64,000 nt of DNA from contig CBDETN010000027.1 of assembly GCA_965242915.1 (NCBI GenBank), positions 1-64,000 of the forward strand, in the 5' to 3' direction. The translations under genes were made by a program, and so were the position numbers. The first letter of the stretch is position 1, and each line of letters opens with the position of its first letter. Origin of the DNA: CAJXII01 sp965242915. Its GTDB lineage: Bacteria > Campylobacterota > Campylobacteria > Campylobacterales > Arcobacteraceae. The notes beneath the pieces were generated by a model. The model searched no databases. It saw only the letters and a list, made by a program, of their open reading frames with translations, and was not told where the DNA came from. Below, piece by piece: positions 55,341-63,730 of this stretch.

Positions 55341-57198
55341 AGAAATATTTAACTTTTTAAAAGAATATAATACAGATGAGTATAAAATTAATAGATTATT
55401 GGTATCTGCATTTCTATATCAACACAACCTAACAAATGTAAAAAATATTTTTATTAAAAACTTATATATAAAAAAAAATACAAGTGAATATTTAGTATTA
55501 AATGATTTTTTAAACTTATTGCAAGGATATGAAAAATCATTTCACTTTGAATCACTTTTAGAGCTTTTTGAATTTGTTATTTCTCCCTCTGATAAATTAA
55601 TTAATGGAGCTATTTATACACCTGATAATATAAGAGAATTTATAACAAAAAAATCTTTTTTAGATTTTCCTAAAAATAAATATGATGATATAACTATTGC
55701 AGATATTGCCTGTGGAGCTGGGGGCTTTTTAATTGACGCTTCAATGGAATTAAAGAAAAGAACTAAAAAAAGCTTTAAAGATATATACAAAGATAATATA
55801 TTCGGAGTAGATATTCAAAAATATAGTATTAAAAGAACAGAAATTTTATTAACACTATTTTCAATATATCACGAAGAAGATGAAAAAGAATTTGAGTTTA
55901 ATTTATATGTTGCAAATTCATTAACCTTTGATTGGATTAAAGAAGATAATAAAATTAAAAAGCATAATGGGTTTGATATAATAATAGGTAATCCTCCTTA
56001 TGTATGTTCTAGAAATATGGATGAAGAAACAAAAAAACTTATGAATAATTGGAGTGTTTGCAAAAGTGGACATCCAGATTTATATATACCTTTTTTTCAA
56101 ATAGGTTATGAGCTATTAAAAAAAGGTGGTGTACTAGGTTTTATTACTGTTAGTACATTTATTAAAAGTCTTAATGGTAGAGCAATTAGAGAATATTTTG
56201 AGAAAAATAAAGTTTTAATAAAAATAATAGATTTTGAAGATGAACAAATATTTGAAGATAGAACAACATATACTTGTTTGTGTTTTTTAGAAAAAATTGA
56301 ATCTAAAGATATTTATTATACTGTTAAAAAAAGTATTAATTTAGATAAAAAAGAAATTATATTTAATAAAATACCATACTCTAAATTAAATATTTTAAAT
56401 GGTTGGCATTTAAAAAATACTGATATTATTAAAAAAATAGAATTAACAGGAACACCACTTGGAAAAATTTATAATACAAAAAGTGGTATTGCAACATTAA
56501 GAAATAGAATATATATTTTTCAATACATTAGTGAAAATGAAGAATATTATTTTTTAGAAGATGGCACTGCTATTGAAAAGAAGATATGTAAAGATATTAT
56601 TAATTCTAATTATTTAGCAAATAGAGATAATATTGATCATTTAATTGAGAAAATTATCTTTCCGTATAAATATGTTGACAATAAACCAGTATTAATTAAA
56701 GAAGATATATTTAAATCTAATTATCCTAATGCATACAAATATTTATTAAATAATAAGAATAGTTTATTGCAACGAGATTATGGTAAAGGTAAATATTTAT
56801 GGTATGAATATGGGAGAAATCAATCAATGGAAATATCAAACTATAAACTTTTATTTCCTCAACTTGCCAATGAAGGTTTTTATAGTAGTTTATCTAGCAA
56901 CAAAAATTTATATTTTAATAATGGTATGTCTGCATTATCAGATAATTTAGAAGATTTACAAATATTACAAAAAATATTTATGTCTGATATTTTTTGGTTT
57001 TATATTAAAAGTATTAGTAAATATTATTCATCTAATTATTATTCATTAGGTAGAAATTATATTAAAAATTTTGGTATTTATAACTTTTCTAATAAAGAAA
57101 AATCTTTTCTTATTAATACTAGTGATAAAAAAATTGTTAATGAGTTTTTAAATAAAAAATATAATATAAATATAACTAAGGGTTTTAAAAGTGAATAA
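55333..57198 (+). CDS. second N6-adenine DNA methyltransferase (defence operon D)
   Basis: 621 aa from TTG 55333 (MNREIFNFLKEYNTDEYKIN); GTG 55321 and ATG 55309 are alternatives. The frame overlaps the end of gene C. Helical N-terminus, GAIYTPDNIREFI (92-104), SAM motif I DIACGAGGF (124-132), NPPY (220-223), GGVLGFITVSTFIKS, then a recognition-type domain (from about 365, LGKIYNTKSGIATLRNRIYI). No nuclease motif. Very AT-rich codon use, more than in the flanking housekeeping genes. It may modify a second site or the other strand of gene B's target. Confidence 0.87.
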   Translation: MNREIFNFLKEYNTDEYKINRLLVSAFLYQHNLTNVKNIFIKNLYIKKNTSEYLVLNDFLNLLQGYEKSFHFESLLELFEFVISPSDKLINGAIYTPDNIREFITKKSFLDFPKNKYDDITIADIACGAGGFLIDASMELKKRTKKSFKDIYKDNIFGVDIQKYSIKRTEILLTLFSIYHEEDEKEFEFNLYVANSLTFDWIKEDNKIKKHNGFDIIIGNPPYVCSRNMDEETKKLMNNWSVCKSGHPDLYIPFFQIGYELLKKGGVLGFITVSTFIKSLNGRAIREYFEKNKVLIKIIDFEDEQIFEDRTTYTCLCFLEKIESKDIYYTVKKSINLDKKEIIFNKIPYSKLNILNGWHLKNTDIIKKIELTGTPLGKIYNTKSGIATLRNRIYIFQYISENEEYYFLEDGTAIEKKICKDIINSNYLANRDNIDHLIEKIIFPYKYVDNKPVLIKEDIFKSNYPNAYKYLLNNKNSLLQRDYGKGKYLWYEYGRNQSMEISNYKLLFPQLANEGFYSSLSSNKNLYFNNGMSALSDNLEDLQILQKIFMSDIFWFYIKSISKYYSSNYYSLGRNYIKNFGIYNFSNKEKSFLINTSDKKIVNEFLNKKYNINITKGFKSE

Positions 57199-58213
57199 AA
57201 TACAAAATATCAAAACTACAACAAACTTAACCAAAGATATCCAAAATCTAATCAACACTTCCCAAGAAACAGCAATAAAAGCAGTTGATACCCAAAGGGT
57301 TATACTATATTGGAATATTGGTAAAAGAATATTTGAAGAGGTTCAAGACAAAAAAGATAGAGCTGATTATGGTAAGCATGTTATCAAAACTCTTTCATTT
57401 GAACTAGAACCTATTTATGGAAGTGGTTATTCTTATAGGCAACTCTATCTTTTTTTACAATTTTATAAAAAATTCCCAAAAGTGAACACACTGTGTTCAC
57501 AATTGAATTGGAGTCAATATAAGCTTTTAATTAGACTAGATAATAATGATAAAAGAGAATTTTACATAGCAGAATCGGTAAAGAACTGTTGGAGTAAAAG
57601 AGAGTTAGAGCGACAAATAAATTCTTCATTATTTGAACGATTACTTTTAAGTAATGATAAAAAATCAGTATTAAAAGTAGCAAAAGCTGAAAAACTTCCT
57701 GTAAGTGCAAATGAGATTATAAAAGACCCAATGGTTTTAGAGTTTTTAGGATTGGAACAAAAGGCTAGTTATTATGAAAAGGATTTAGAACAAGCTATTA
57801 TCTCAAATTTACAAGATTTTTTATTGGAACTTGGAAATGGTTTTTCATTTGTATCAAGACAAAAAAGAATCCATATAGATGAGGATGATTTTTTTATAGA
57901 TTTAGTTTTTTACAATAGACTACTTCAATGCTTTGTGATATTTGAGATAAAAACACATAAACTTACTCATCAAGATGTAGGGCAGTTACAAATGTATGTG
58001 AATTATTATGATAGAAATGAAAAACAAGATTTTGAAAACCCTACTATTGGAGTGTTGCTTTGTGCTGATAAAAATGATACTGTTGTAAAGTACACACTAC
58101 CACAAGATAATAAAACTATCCTAGCTAGTAAATATCAACTTTATTTACCATCAGAAAAAGAGCTAATAAAAGAGTTACATCGTGAATTAGAAGAGTTAGA
58201 AAATAGTGAATAA
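57191..58213 (+). CDS. DUF1016/YhcG-type PD-(D/E)XK nuclease (defence operon E)
   Basis: 340 aa. N-terminal DUF1016 helical domain (about 15-150: YWNIGKRIFEEVQ, YGSGYSYRQLYLFLQFY, LNWSQYKLLIRL), then a PD-(D/E)XK fold with Asp237 (FFIDLVFYN) and Glu252-x-Lys254 (IFEIKTHKL) followed by QDVGQLQMYVNYYDR. Common in restriction islands as an accessory nuclease. GTG start overlaps the stop of gene D by 8 bases. Its TAA lies 15 bases before the apparent start of surE and in the same frame. Confidence 0.92.
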   Translation: MNKIQNIKTTTNLTKDIQNLINTSQETAIKAVDTQRVILYWNIGKRIFEEVQDKKDRADYGKHVIKTLSFELEPIYGSGYSYRQLYLFLQFYKKFPKVNTLCSQLNWSQYKLLIRLDNNDKREFYIAESVKNCWSKRELERQINSSLFERLLLSNDKKSVLKVAKAEKLPVSANEIIKDPMVLEFLGLEQKASYYEKDLEQAIISNLQDFLLELGNGFSFVSRQKRIHIDEDDFFIDLVFYNRLLQCFVIFEIKTHKLTHQDVGQLQMYVNYYDRNEKQDFENPTIGVLLCADKNDTVVKYTLPQDNKTILASKYQLYLPSEKELIKELHRELEELENSE

Positions 58214-58228
58214 AATAAAGGATATAAT

Positions 58229-59017
58229 ATAAAACAAATTTTAATAACAAATGATGACGGCTTTGAAGCTGTTGGTTTAAAGTATTTAGTTGAGGCTTTA
58301 CAACCTTTGGCAAATATAATAGTTGTAGCACCTACAACAAACAAAAGTGCGTGTGCTCATAGTATGACTTTGTCTCATCCTTTGAGATTTAAACATGTAG
58401 ATGATGATTTTTATCGACTTGAAGACGGTACTCCTACTGATTGTGTATTTTTAGGGCTTCATAATTTATATCCTGAAGATGTGTTGCCTGACCTTGTAAT
58501 TAGTGGTATAAATATTGGATCAAATATGGGTGAAGATATCACTTATAGTGGAACTGTTGCGGGTGCTATGGAGGGTGTGCTTCAAGGAGTGCCTGCTATT
58601 GCTATTAGTCAGGTTTATAACAACTTACATTCAAGTGAACCTAAAGAGGATTGGGATTTTGCACTTGCATGTAAAGTGATAATTGATATTACTAAAAAAA
58701 TCTTTGCTGATGAATTTCCATTGGGAGCTAGAAAGCTTTTAAATATAAATGTGCCTCAGATAAAAATAAATGAGTGCAAAGGTATTAAAATTACAAAAGC
58801 AGGATATAGAGTATTTGGAAATGATTGTCATAGATATCACGACCCAAAAGGAAACGAGTTTCATTGGATTGGATTACACCCTTTGATTTGGGAAGCAGAT
58901 GAAAAAAAGAGTTGTGACTTTGAAGCTATTAAGGATAATTATGTTTCAATTACACCAATAAAACTGGATATGACCAGTTATGATGATATGAATAAATTAA
59001 ATGAATGGATAAAATAA
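58229..59017 (+). CDS. surE: 5'-nucleotidase SurE with apparent ATA start
   Basis: 262 aa if it begins at ATA 58229. The conserved N-terminus KQILITNDDGFEAVGLKYL, with the metal-binding NDDG, follows directly and is needed for activity; also SGTVAGAMEGV and YSGTVAG region, HRYHDPKGNEFHWIG. Between the in-frame TAA (58211) and KQIL there is no ATG, GTG or TTG; the first ATG is at 58307, past the active-site Asp pair. AAAGGA lies 8 bases before the ATA. So either ATA is used or a point change at the island joint has crippled the gene. Survival-linked phosphatase of nucleotides. Confidence 0.88.
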   Translation: MKQILITNDDGFEAVGLKYLVEALQPLANIIVVAPTTNKSACAHSMTLSHPLRFKHVDDDFYRLEDGTPTDCVFLGLHNLYPEDVLPDLVISGINIGSNMGEDITYSGTVAGAMEGVLQGVPAIAISQVYNNLHSSEPKEDWDFALACKVIIDITKKIFADEFPLGARKLLNINVPQIKINECKGIKITKAGYRVFGNDCHRYHDPKGNEFHWIGLHPLIWEADEKKSCDFEAIKDNYVSITPIKLDMTSYDDMNKLNEWIK

Positions 59018-59280
59018 TGGAAAATTTAAAAGAACAGTTAGAAAAAGATATTAAAGTTTTAGTAAGACCTTTAAAAGATGATATGGATGAGTTGGTTGAG
59101 ATTTTAAGAAGAAGATTGACAAAAAAAGAGTGGAAATATTACAAGTGTAAGATAAGTGGTGCAAGTGAAGATGAGACTTGCATTGAACTTAGATGTGATA
59201 AAGAGCGATTAGATGAGATAGCTAAACAAACTGTAGTAAAAATAAATCAAGAAAAGATAAAACACGAATTAATGGCATAA
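59017..59280 (+). CDS. conserved-looking 87-aa helical protein
   Basis: ATG 59017 overlaps the surE stop (TAATG) and its own TAA overlaps the mltA start in the same way. MENLKEQLEKDIKVLVRPLK, LVEILRRRLTKKEWKYYKC, two Cys, an acidic middle. No membrane helix; not recognised. Tight coupling on both sides indicates a real gene. Confidence 0.75.
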   Translation: MENLKEQLEKDIKVLVRPLKDDMDELVEILRRRLTKKEWKYYKCKISGASEDETCIELRCDKERLDEIAKQTVVKINQEKIKHELMA

Positions 59281-60434
59281 TGATTAAAACCTTATTTATC
59301 TCTTTTTTAATATTTTTCTTTGCAGGATGTCAAGAAAAAAGAATAGAAAAAAAACCGGAAATTTCAAATGCTTTTTTACAAAAAATTGACTGGAAAGATA
59401 TTGAAGGATTTTCACAAGATAATTTACAATTAGCATTAGAAGTTTTTCAAAAAGATTGTAAAGCTCGAAGAGTTAATAAACACCTAAAAAAAGTTTGTAA
59501 AAAATCAGTTAATTATACTGATGGCAAAGAGTTTTTTACTACTAATTTTACAGCTTATAAACTATTAAATAAACAAAAAAGAGCTCAAGGACTTATCACT
59601 GGATATTATGAGCCGATTTTAAATGGCAGTTTAACTAAAACAGATAAGTTTAAATATCCTATTTATAAGACTCCTGATGATTTAATAACTGTAAACTTAA
59701 GTTCAATATATCCCGACTTAAAAAAATATACTCTTCGTGGTAAACTTGTAGGCAAAACTCTGATACCTTATGAGTCCAGAAAAGAGTTAGAGGGGAAATC
59801 AAATAAAAAATTGGAGCCACTTGTATTTGTAGATAATAAAGTTGATAGATTCTTTTTAGAAATTCAAGGAAGCGGCAAAGTAAAACTTCAAAATGGTAAA
59901 GTTATAAATTTAGGATATGCAGGGCAAAATGGGCGAAAGTATTATCCTGTAGGACGAAAGCTAATACAAGATGGTCAAATTACAAAAAGAGATATGAGCT
60001 TACAAGCTATTAAAAAATGGTGTGATGAAAATCCTACAAAAGTAGATGATCTATTAAATTTAAATGATAGTAAAGTATTTTTTAAAATTAGTCAAAAAAC
60101 AGCTACAGGAAGTTTGGGAATTGAATTAGTAGCCCTTAGAAACTTGGCAGTTGATAGAAGCTTCATACCTTTAGGATTTCCAGTATTTATAAACACAACT
60201 AATCCAACAAATGATGAAAACATCAATTCTTTAATGGTCGCGGCAGATACCGGCGGGGCTATTAAAGGTGATATACGAGCTGATTTTTTCTGGGGCAAGG
60301 GAGAAGTTGCCAAGGAAAGTGCTGGTAAAATGGCACAAAAAGGTAGATTGACTTTATTAATTCCAAATAAAAAAGAAGAAGTAATAAAATGGTCAAATGA
60401 TACAAATAAGTATAAAATAGTAAAATTAAAATAA
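59280..60434 (+). CDS. mltA: membrane-bound lytic transglycosylase A
   Basis: 384 aa lipoprotein: signal with lipobox FFAGC (Cys about 17). MltA domains with GLITGYYEPILNGS, FFLEIQGSGKVKL, YPVGRKLI, and the 3D domain VAADTGGAIKGDIRADFFWG holding the catalytic Asp. Cleaves peptidoglycan to anhydro-muropeptides. Coupled to the 87-aa gene upstream; psd follows 15 bases later. Confidence 0.94.
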   Translation: MIKTLFISFLIFFFAGCQEKRIEKKPEISNAFLQKIDWKDIEGFSQDNLQLALEVFQKDCKARRVNKHLKKVCKKSVNYTDGKEFFTTNFTAYKLLNKQKRAQGLITGYYEPILNGSLTKTDKFKYPIYKTPDDLITVNLSSIYPDLKKYTLRGKLVGKTLIPYESRKELEGKSNKKLEPLVFVDNKVDRFFLEIQGSGKVKLQNGKVINLGYAGQNGRKYYPVGRKLIQDGQITKRDMSLQAIKKWCDENPTKVDDLLNLNDSKVFFKISQKTATGSLGIELVALRNLAVDRSFIPLGFPVFINTTNPTNDENINSLMVAADTGGAIKGDIRADFFWGKGEVAKESAGKMAQKGRLTLLIPNKKEEVIKWSNDTNKYKIVKLK

Positions 60435-60449
60435 AAGGCGTAAATTTAA

Positions 60450-61271
60450 ATGATAAAAAGACATATTACAAATAAAATTTCAGATATATTTCACAAATTT
60501 GCAACGACGGCATTTCCTTCGTTTTTGCAAAATATAATAAACACAGGTTATGTGAAACTACTCGGACTTGATATGGGAGAGTTTAATGAACCAAACAGCT
60601 ATAAAACTTTAAATGCACTTTTTACAAGAGCATTAAATACTCCAAGAGATATTGATCATAGTTTAGATAATTTTATCTCTCCTGCTGATAGTTTTGTAAG
60701 TGAAGCTGGACAGATTAAAGGGGAAACTGCATTACAAATTAAAGGTATGGAATATTGCGTAAAAGAACTCTTGACTTCTAAAATAAGTGATAAGAATTTT
60801 TCTAAAATAGTAAATGGTAATTTTATGAATATGTATCTATCTCCAAAAGATTATCATAGATATCATGCTTCATATAATTGTCAAGTTACTAAACTTATTC
60901 ATGTACCAGGGAAACTTTATCCTGTAAATTTTAGATATTTAAACAAACAAAACTCTCTTTTTGTAGAAAATGAACGAGTTATTATGGAATGTATTACTGA
61001 TGAAGAAAAACTATTTTATATGGTTTTTGTTGGAGCTCTAAATGTTGGTAAAATGGTATTTGAATTTGAACCCAAAATTGAAACAAATAGTGATGCAAGG
61101 GAAATAAAAGTTTATGAATATGATGATTTACATATTTCAAAAGGTGATTGTCTTGGATATTTTAAAATGGGTTCAACTATTTTAATGTTTTGGGAAAAAG
61201 ATATGGTTCAAATAGAAGAGTGGGTAAATAAAAAAATTAATTTTGGTGATACTATCGCTAACCTAAAATAA
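60450..61271 (+). CDS. psd: phosphatidylserine decarboxylase proenzyme
   Basis: 273 aa. LFTRALNTPRDID, ISPADSFVSEAGQI, YLSPKDYHRYHAP-like (LSPKDYHRYHASYNC) and the self-cleavage site as MGST near residue 248 (family LGST), where Ser becomes the pyruvoyl group. Makes phosphatidylethanolamine in the inner membrane. AAAAGGCG before the ATG. A strong terminator follows. Confidence 0.95.
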   Translation: MIKRHITNKISDIFHKFATTAFPSFLQNIINTGYVKLLGLDMGEFNEPNSYKTLNALFTRALNTPRDIDHSLDNFISPADSFVSEAGQIKGETALQIKGMEYCVKELLTSKISDKNFSKIVNGNFMNMYLSPKDYHRYHASYNCQVTKLIHVPGKLYPVNFRYLNKQNSLFVENERVIMECITDEEKLFYMVFVGALNVGKMVFEFEPKIETNSDAREIKVYEYDDLHISKGDCLGYFKMGSTILMFWEKDMVQIEEWVNKKINFGDTIANLK

Positions 61272-61298
61272 AAGGGAGATTAATAATCTCCCTTTTTT
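61270..61298. terminator. bidirectional intrinsic terminator, psd/ilvD
   Basis: AAAGGGAGATTA pairs with TAATCTCCCTTT, followed by a T-run, and mirrored by an A-run on the other side. It sits exactly between the convergent psd and ilvD. Confidence 0.9.
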
Positions 61299-61300
61299 AA

Positions 61301-62995
61301 TTAAAACATATCAGTTCTTAAAATTGCACCGCTAGACGCATTTGTAACTAAGGCTCTATATTGTTTTAACCAACTAGAACTTATCTCTTTTTTTACAGGG
61401 ACAAAATCATCTCTTCTTTGAGCAATCTCTTCAAAAGTTAAATCAACTGATAAAATATATTTATCAACATCAATATGGATAGAATCACCATCTTTAAGTA
61501 ATCCAATCATACCACCCTCAGCAGCTTCTGGAGAAACATGACCAATACTAGCTCCTCTTGTAGCTCCACTAAATCTACCATCAGTAATAAGTGCAACGGA
61601 ATCTCCAAGACCCATACCCATAATAAGTGAAGTTGGAGCTAACATCTCTTGCATACCAGGACCACCTTTTGGACCTTCATAACGAATCACTACAACATCT
61701 CCAGCTTTTACTTTATGATTGAGAATACCTTTTATAGCATCATCTTGAGAATCAAAACAAACAGCAGTACCGGTAAATACTCGCTCACCTGTAATACCGG
61801 CAGTTTTAATTACAGCACCTTGCTCGGCTAAATTTCCATAAAGTATTGCCAGTCCGCCAACTTCACTATAAGGGTTATCAATAGTATGAATAATATTTGT
61901 ATCTTTAATTTCAGCATTTGCAATTTTTTCATAAATTGTATCACCCATAACTGTAAGATTATCTAAAAGAATGTCATCACCTCTTTTAGCCATCTCATGC
62001 ATAACCGCACTCACTCCTCCAGCTTTATCAATATCCTGCATATGGATAGTTGTTAAAGATGGGGATATTTTAGCAATATGAGAAACTCTACGAGATACTT
62101 TATTTATATCTTCAAGATTAAAATTCACATCTGCTTCTCTGGCAATCGCTAACATATGTAAAACAGTATTTGATGAACCACCCATAGCCATATCAACAGC
62201 AAATGCATTTCTTACTGCATTTTCATTTAGGATATTTTTCATATTATATTGCGCTTTTTCTTTTTCTTCCATAAGTGCAATTTCACAAATTCTTCTTGCT
62301 GCTTTTCTATAAAGCTCTTCTCTTTCTTTTGTTAAAGCTAAAATAGTTCCATTACCAGGAAGTGCGATACCCATAGCTTCCATAAGTGTATTCATAGAAT
62401 TTGCAGTAAACATACCAGAACAACTCCCACCACTTGGACAAGCATTACACTCAATATCTGTAAGTTGAGCTTCTGTAATCTCACCGGCTTCAAACTTACC
62501 AACAGCTTCAAATGCAGTTGATAAATCAATTGGCGTTCCGTCTTTGGTATAACCTTTAGCCATAGGACCACCTGAAACAAATACAGTAGGTACATTAACT
62601 CTTAAAGCTCCCATTATCATACCCGGAACAATCTTATCACAATTTGGAATAGCTATCATTGCATCTAATTTATGTGCATTCATAACTGTTTCAATACTAT
62701 TTGCAATTAATTCTCTTGAAGGAAGAGAAAAAAGCATACCATCATGCCCCATAGCAATACCGTCATCTACACCAATAGTATTAAACTCAAATGGCACACA
62801 ACCTGCTTTTCTAATCTCATCTTTTATAATATCTGACACTTTATCTAAGAAAAAATGTCCGGGAATAATTTCAATAAAAGAATTCGCAACACCAATAAAC
62901 GGTTTATCAAAATCTTCATCTTTTAGTCCTGTTGCTCTTAGCAGAGACCTGTGTGGCGCCCTGTCAAATCCTTTTTTTACTTCATCACTTCTCAT
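61301..62995 (-). CDS. ilvD: dihydroxy-acid dehydratase
   Basis: 564 aa. APHRSLLRATGL start, IPNCDKIVPGM, CNACPSGGSCSGMFTANSMN (iron-sulfur cysteines), DGRFSGATRGASIGHVSPEA and YEGPKGGPGMQEML. Third step in valine and isoleucine synthesis. AAGGATAT before the ATG. Stands alone, divergent from the tRNA-Leu promoter. Confidence 0.97.
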   Translation of the reverse strand: MRSDEVKKGFDRAPHRSLLRATGLKDEDFDKPFIGVANSFIEIIPGHFFLDKVSDIIKDEIRKAGCVPFEFNTIGVDDGIAMGHDGMLFSLPSRELIANSIETVMNAHKLDAMIAIPNCDKIVPGMIMGALRVNVPTVFVSGGPMAKGYTKDGTPIDLSTAFEAVGKFEAGEITEAQLTDIECNACPSGGSCSGMFTANSMNTLMEAMGIALPGNGTILALTKEREELYRKAARRICEIALMEEKEKAQYNMKNILNENAVRNAFAVDMAMGGSSNTVLHMLAIAREADVNFNLEDINKVSRRVSHIAKISPSLTTIHMQDIDKAGGVSAVMHEMAKRGDDILLDNLTVMGDTIYEKIANAEIKDTNIIHTIDNPYSEVGGLAILYGNLAEQGAVIKTAGITGERVFTGTAVCFDSQDDAIKGILNHKVKAGDVVVIRYEGPKGGPGMQEMLAPTSLIMGMGLGDSVALITDGRFSGATRGASIGHVSPEAAEGGMIGLLKDGDSIHIDVDKYILSVDLTFEEIAQRRDDFVPVKKEISSSWLKQYRALVTNASSGAILRTDMF

Positions 62996-63038
62996 AAAAT
63001 ATCCTTGTTGTTTTCTAAAATATATTAAATTTTAAAAA

Positions 63039-63044
63039 TTATAG
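63039..63044 (-). promoter_or_regulatory. -10 element of the ilvD promoter
   Basis: Minus strand TTTTGCTATAAT: a TATAAT with the TTTTG extension usual in Campylobacterota sigma-70 promoters, 43 bases before the ilvD start. No clear -35. Confidence 0.6.
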
Positions 63045-63063
63045 CAAAATTTCAATAAAAGAC

Positions 63064-63092
63064 TTGACAATATACAAAGAAATAGCTATAAT
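63064..63092 (+). promoter_or_regulatory. sigma-70 promoter of tRNA-Leu/tRNA-Ser
   Basis: TTGACA (63064-63069), 17 bp, TATAAT (63087-63092); consensus. It lies 73 bases before tRNA-Leu, leaving a transcribed leader with no ORF. Confidence 0.85.
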
Positions 63093-63165
63093 TCCCGTCC
63101 AAAAACAGCGCAAGCAGTTTTTAAAGATACAAAATATACCTTTGATAGAGATGTCAAAAATACAT

Positions 63166-63252
63166 GCGAGTGTGGCGGAATAGGTAGACGCGTTGGACTT
63201 AAAATCCAATTCCGGTTTCGGAGTGTCGGTTCAATTCCGACCATTCGCACCA
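63166..63252 (+). tRNA. tRNA-Leu(UAA)
   Basis: Class II tRNA with a long variable arm. Acceptor GCGAGTG pairs with CATTCGC (one G-T), anticodon arm TTGGA-CTTAAAA-TCCAA presents TAA, CCA encoded. Confidence 0.94.
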
Positions 63253-63261
63253 CTATTAAGT

Positions 63262-63350
63262 AGAGAGCTGACAGAGTTGGTCGAATGTACCGGTTTTGAA
63301 AACCGGCGAGGTTTACGCCTCCAGCGGTTCGAATCCGCTGCTCTCTGCCA
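63262..63350 (+). tRNA. tRNA-Ser(UGA)
   Basis: Class II tRNA: acceptor AGAGAGC pairs with GCTCTCT, G73, CCA encoded; anticodon arm CCGGT-TTTGAAA-ACCGG presents TGA; variable arm CGAGG...CCTCC. The next 223 bases (63351-63573) show no gene, promoter or strong hairpin that I can support. Confidence 0.94.
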
Positions 63351-63573
63351 CTATATAATCAATCACTTTAAAACCCTTTAATCATCAGCTTTATAAGACT
63401 TTTAAGTTTTCTATGATTTTAATTTAGTCATCTATTAGTCACCAAGATTAGTAAAATTATAAAATTTAAGTATGTCAAATTTCTGAATACTTTTTCTTTT
63501 ACTATCTAAAAATTTTGAAATTCCAAAAAAAACATTAAACTAAAAGCACTCCTAAACTTTTATATCTATAAAA

Positions 63574-63730
63574 TATAATACCCCAAGAAGACAAGACAAC
63601 TTTTTCTAAATCCTTATTCTCTTTTTCACCTGTTACCTTATGCCACAATTTCAACTAATTTATCATAATCCTTATTATTAATTTTTAAACTATCATAATA
63701 AAAACTCATTGGTTTTTTATAATTTAAAGT
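63574..63730 (-). mobile_element. IS3-family element (type a) copy 3, end fragment
   Basis: TATAATACCCCAAGAA inverted repeat at 63574, then the transposase 3' end identical to copy 1 (22365 onward) up to TTTAAAGT, where IS30 begins. Contains ACTTTTTC uninterrupted, that is, the empty target site that IS256 occupies in copy 1. Confidence 0.9.

Noticed and set aside
46992..58213. Complete DISARM or BREX locus
   Set aside because: DrmA/DrmB (DUF1998), PglZ, BrxC and BrxL are not present; only the helicase, PLD and methylase parts are similar.
46992..58213. Ordinary type I restriction-modification locus
   Set aside because: No HsdS with two TRDs and no HsdR of the usual order; the helicase is of SNF2 type with an N-terminal PLD domain.
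63180..63381. 62-aa plus-strand ORF across the tRNA pair
   Set aside because: It reads straight through tRNA-Leu and tRNA-Ser; not a protein gene.
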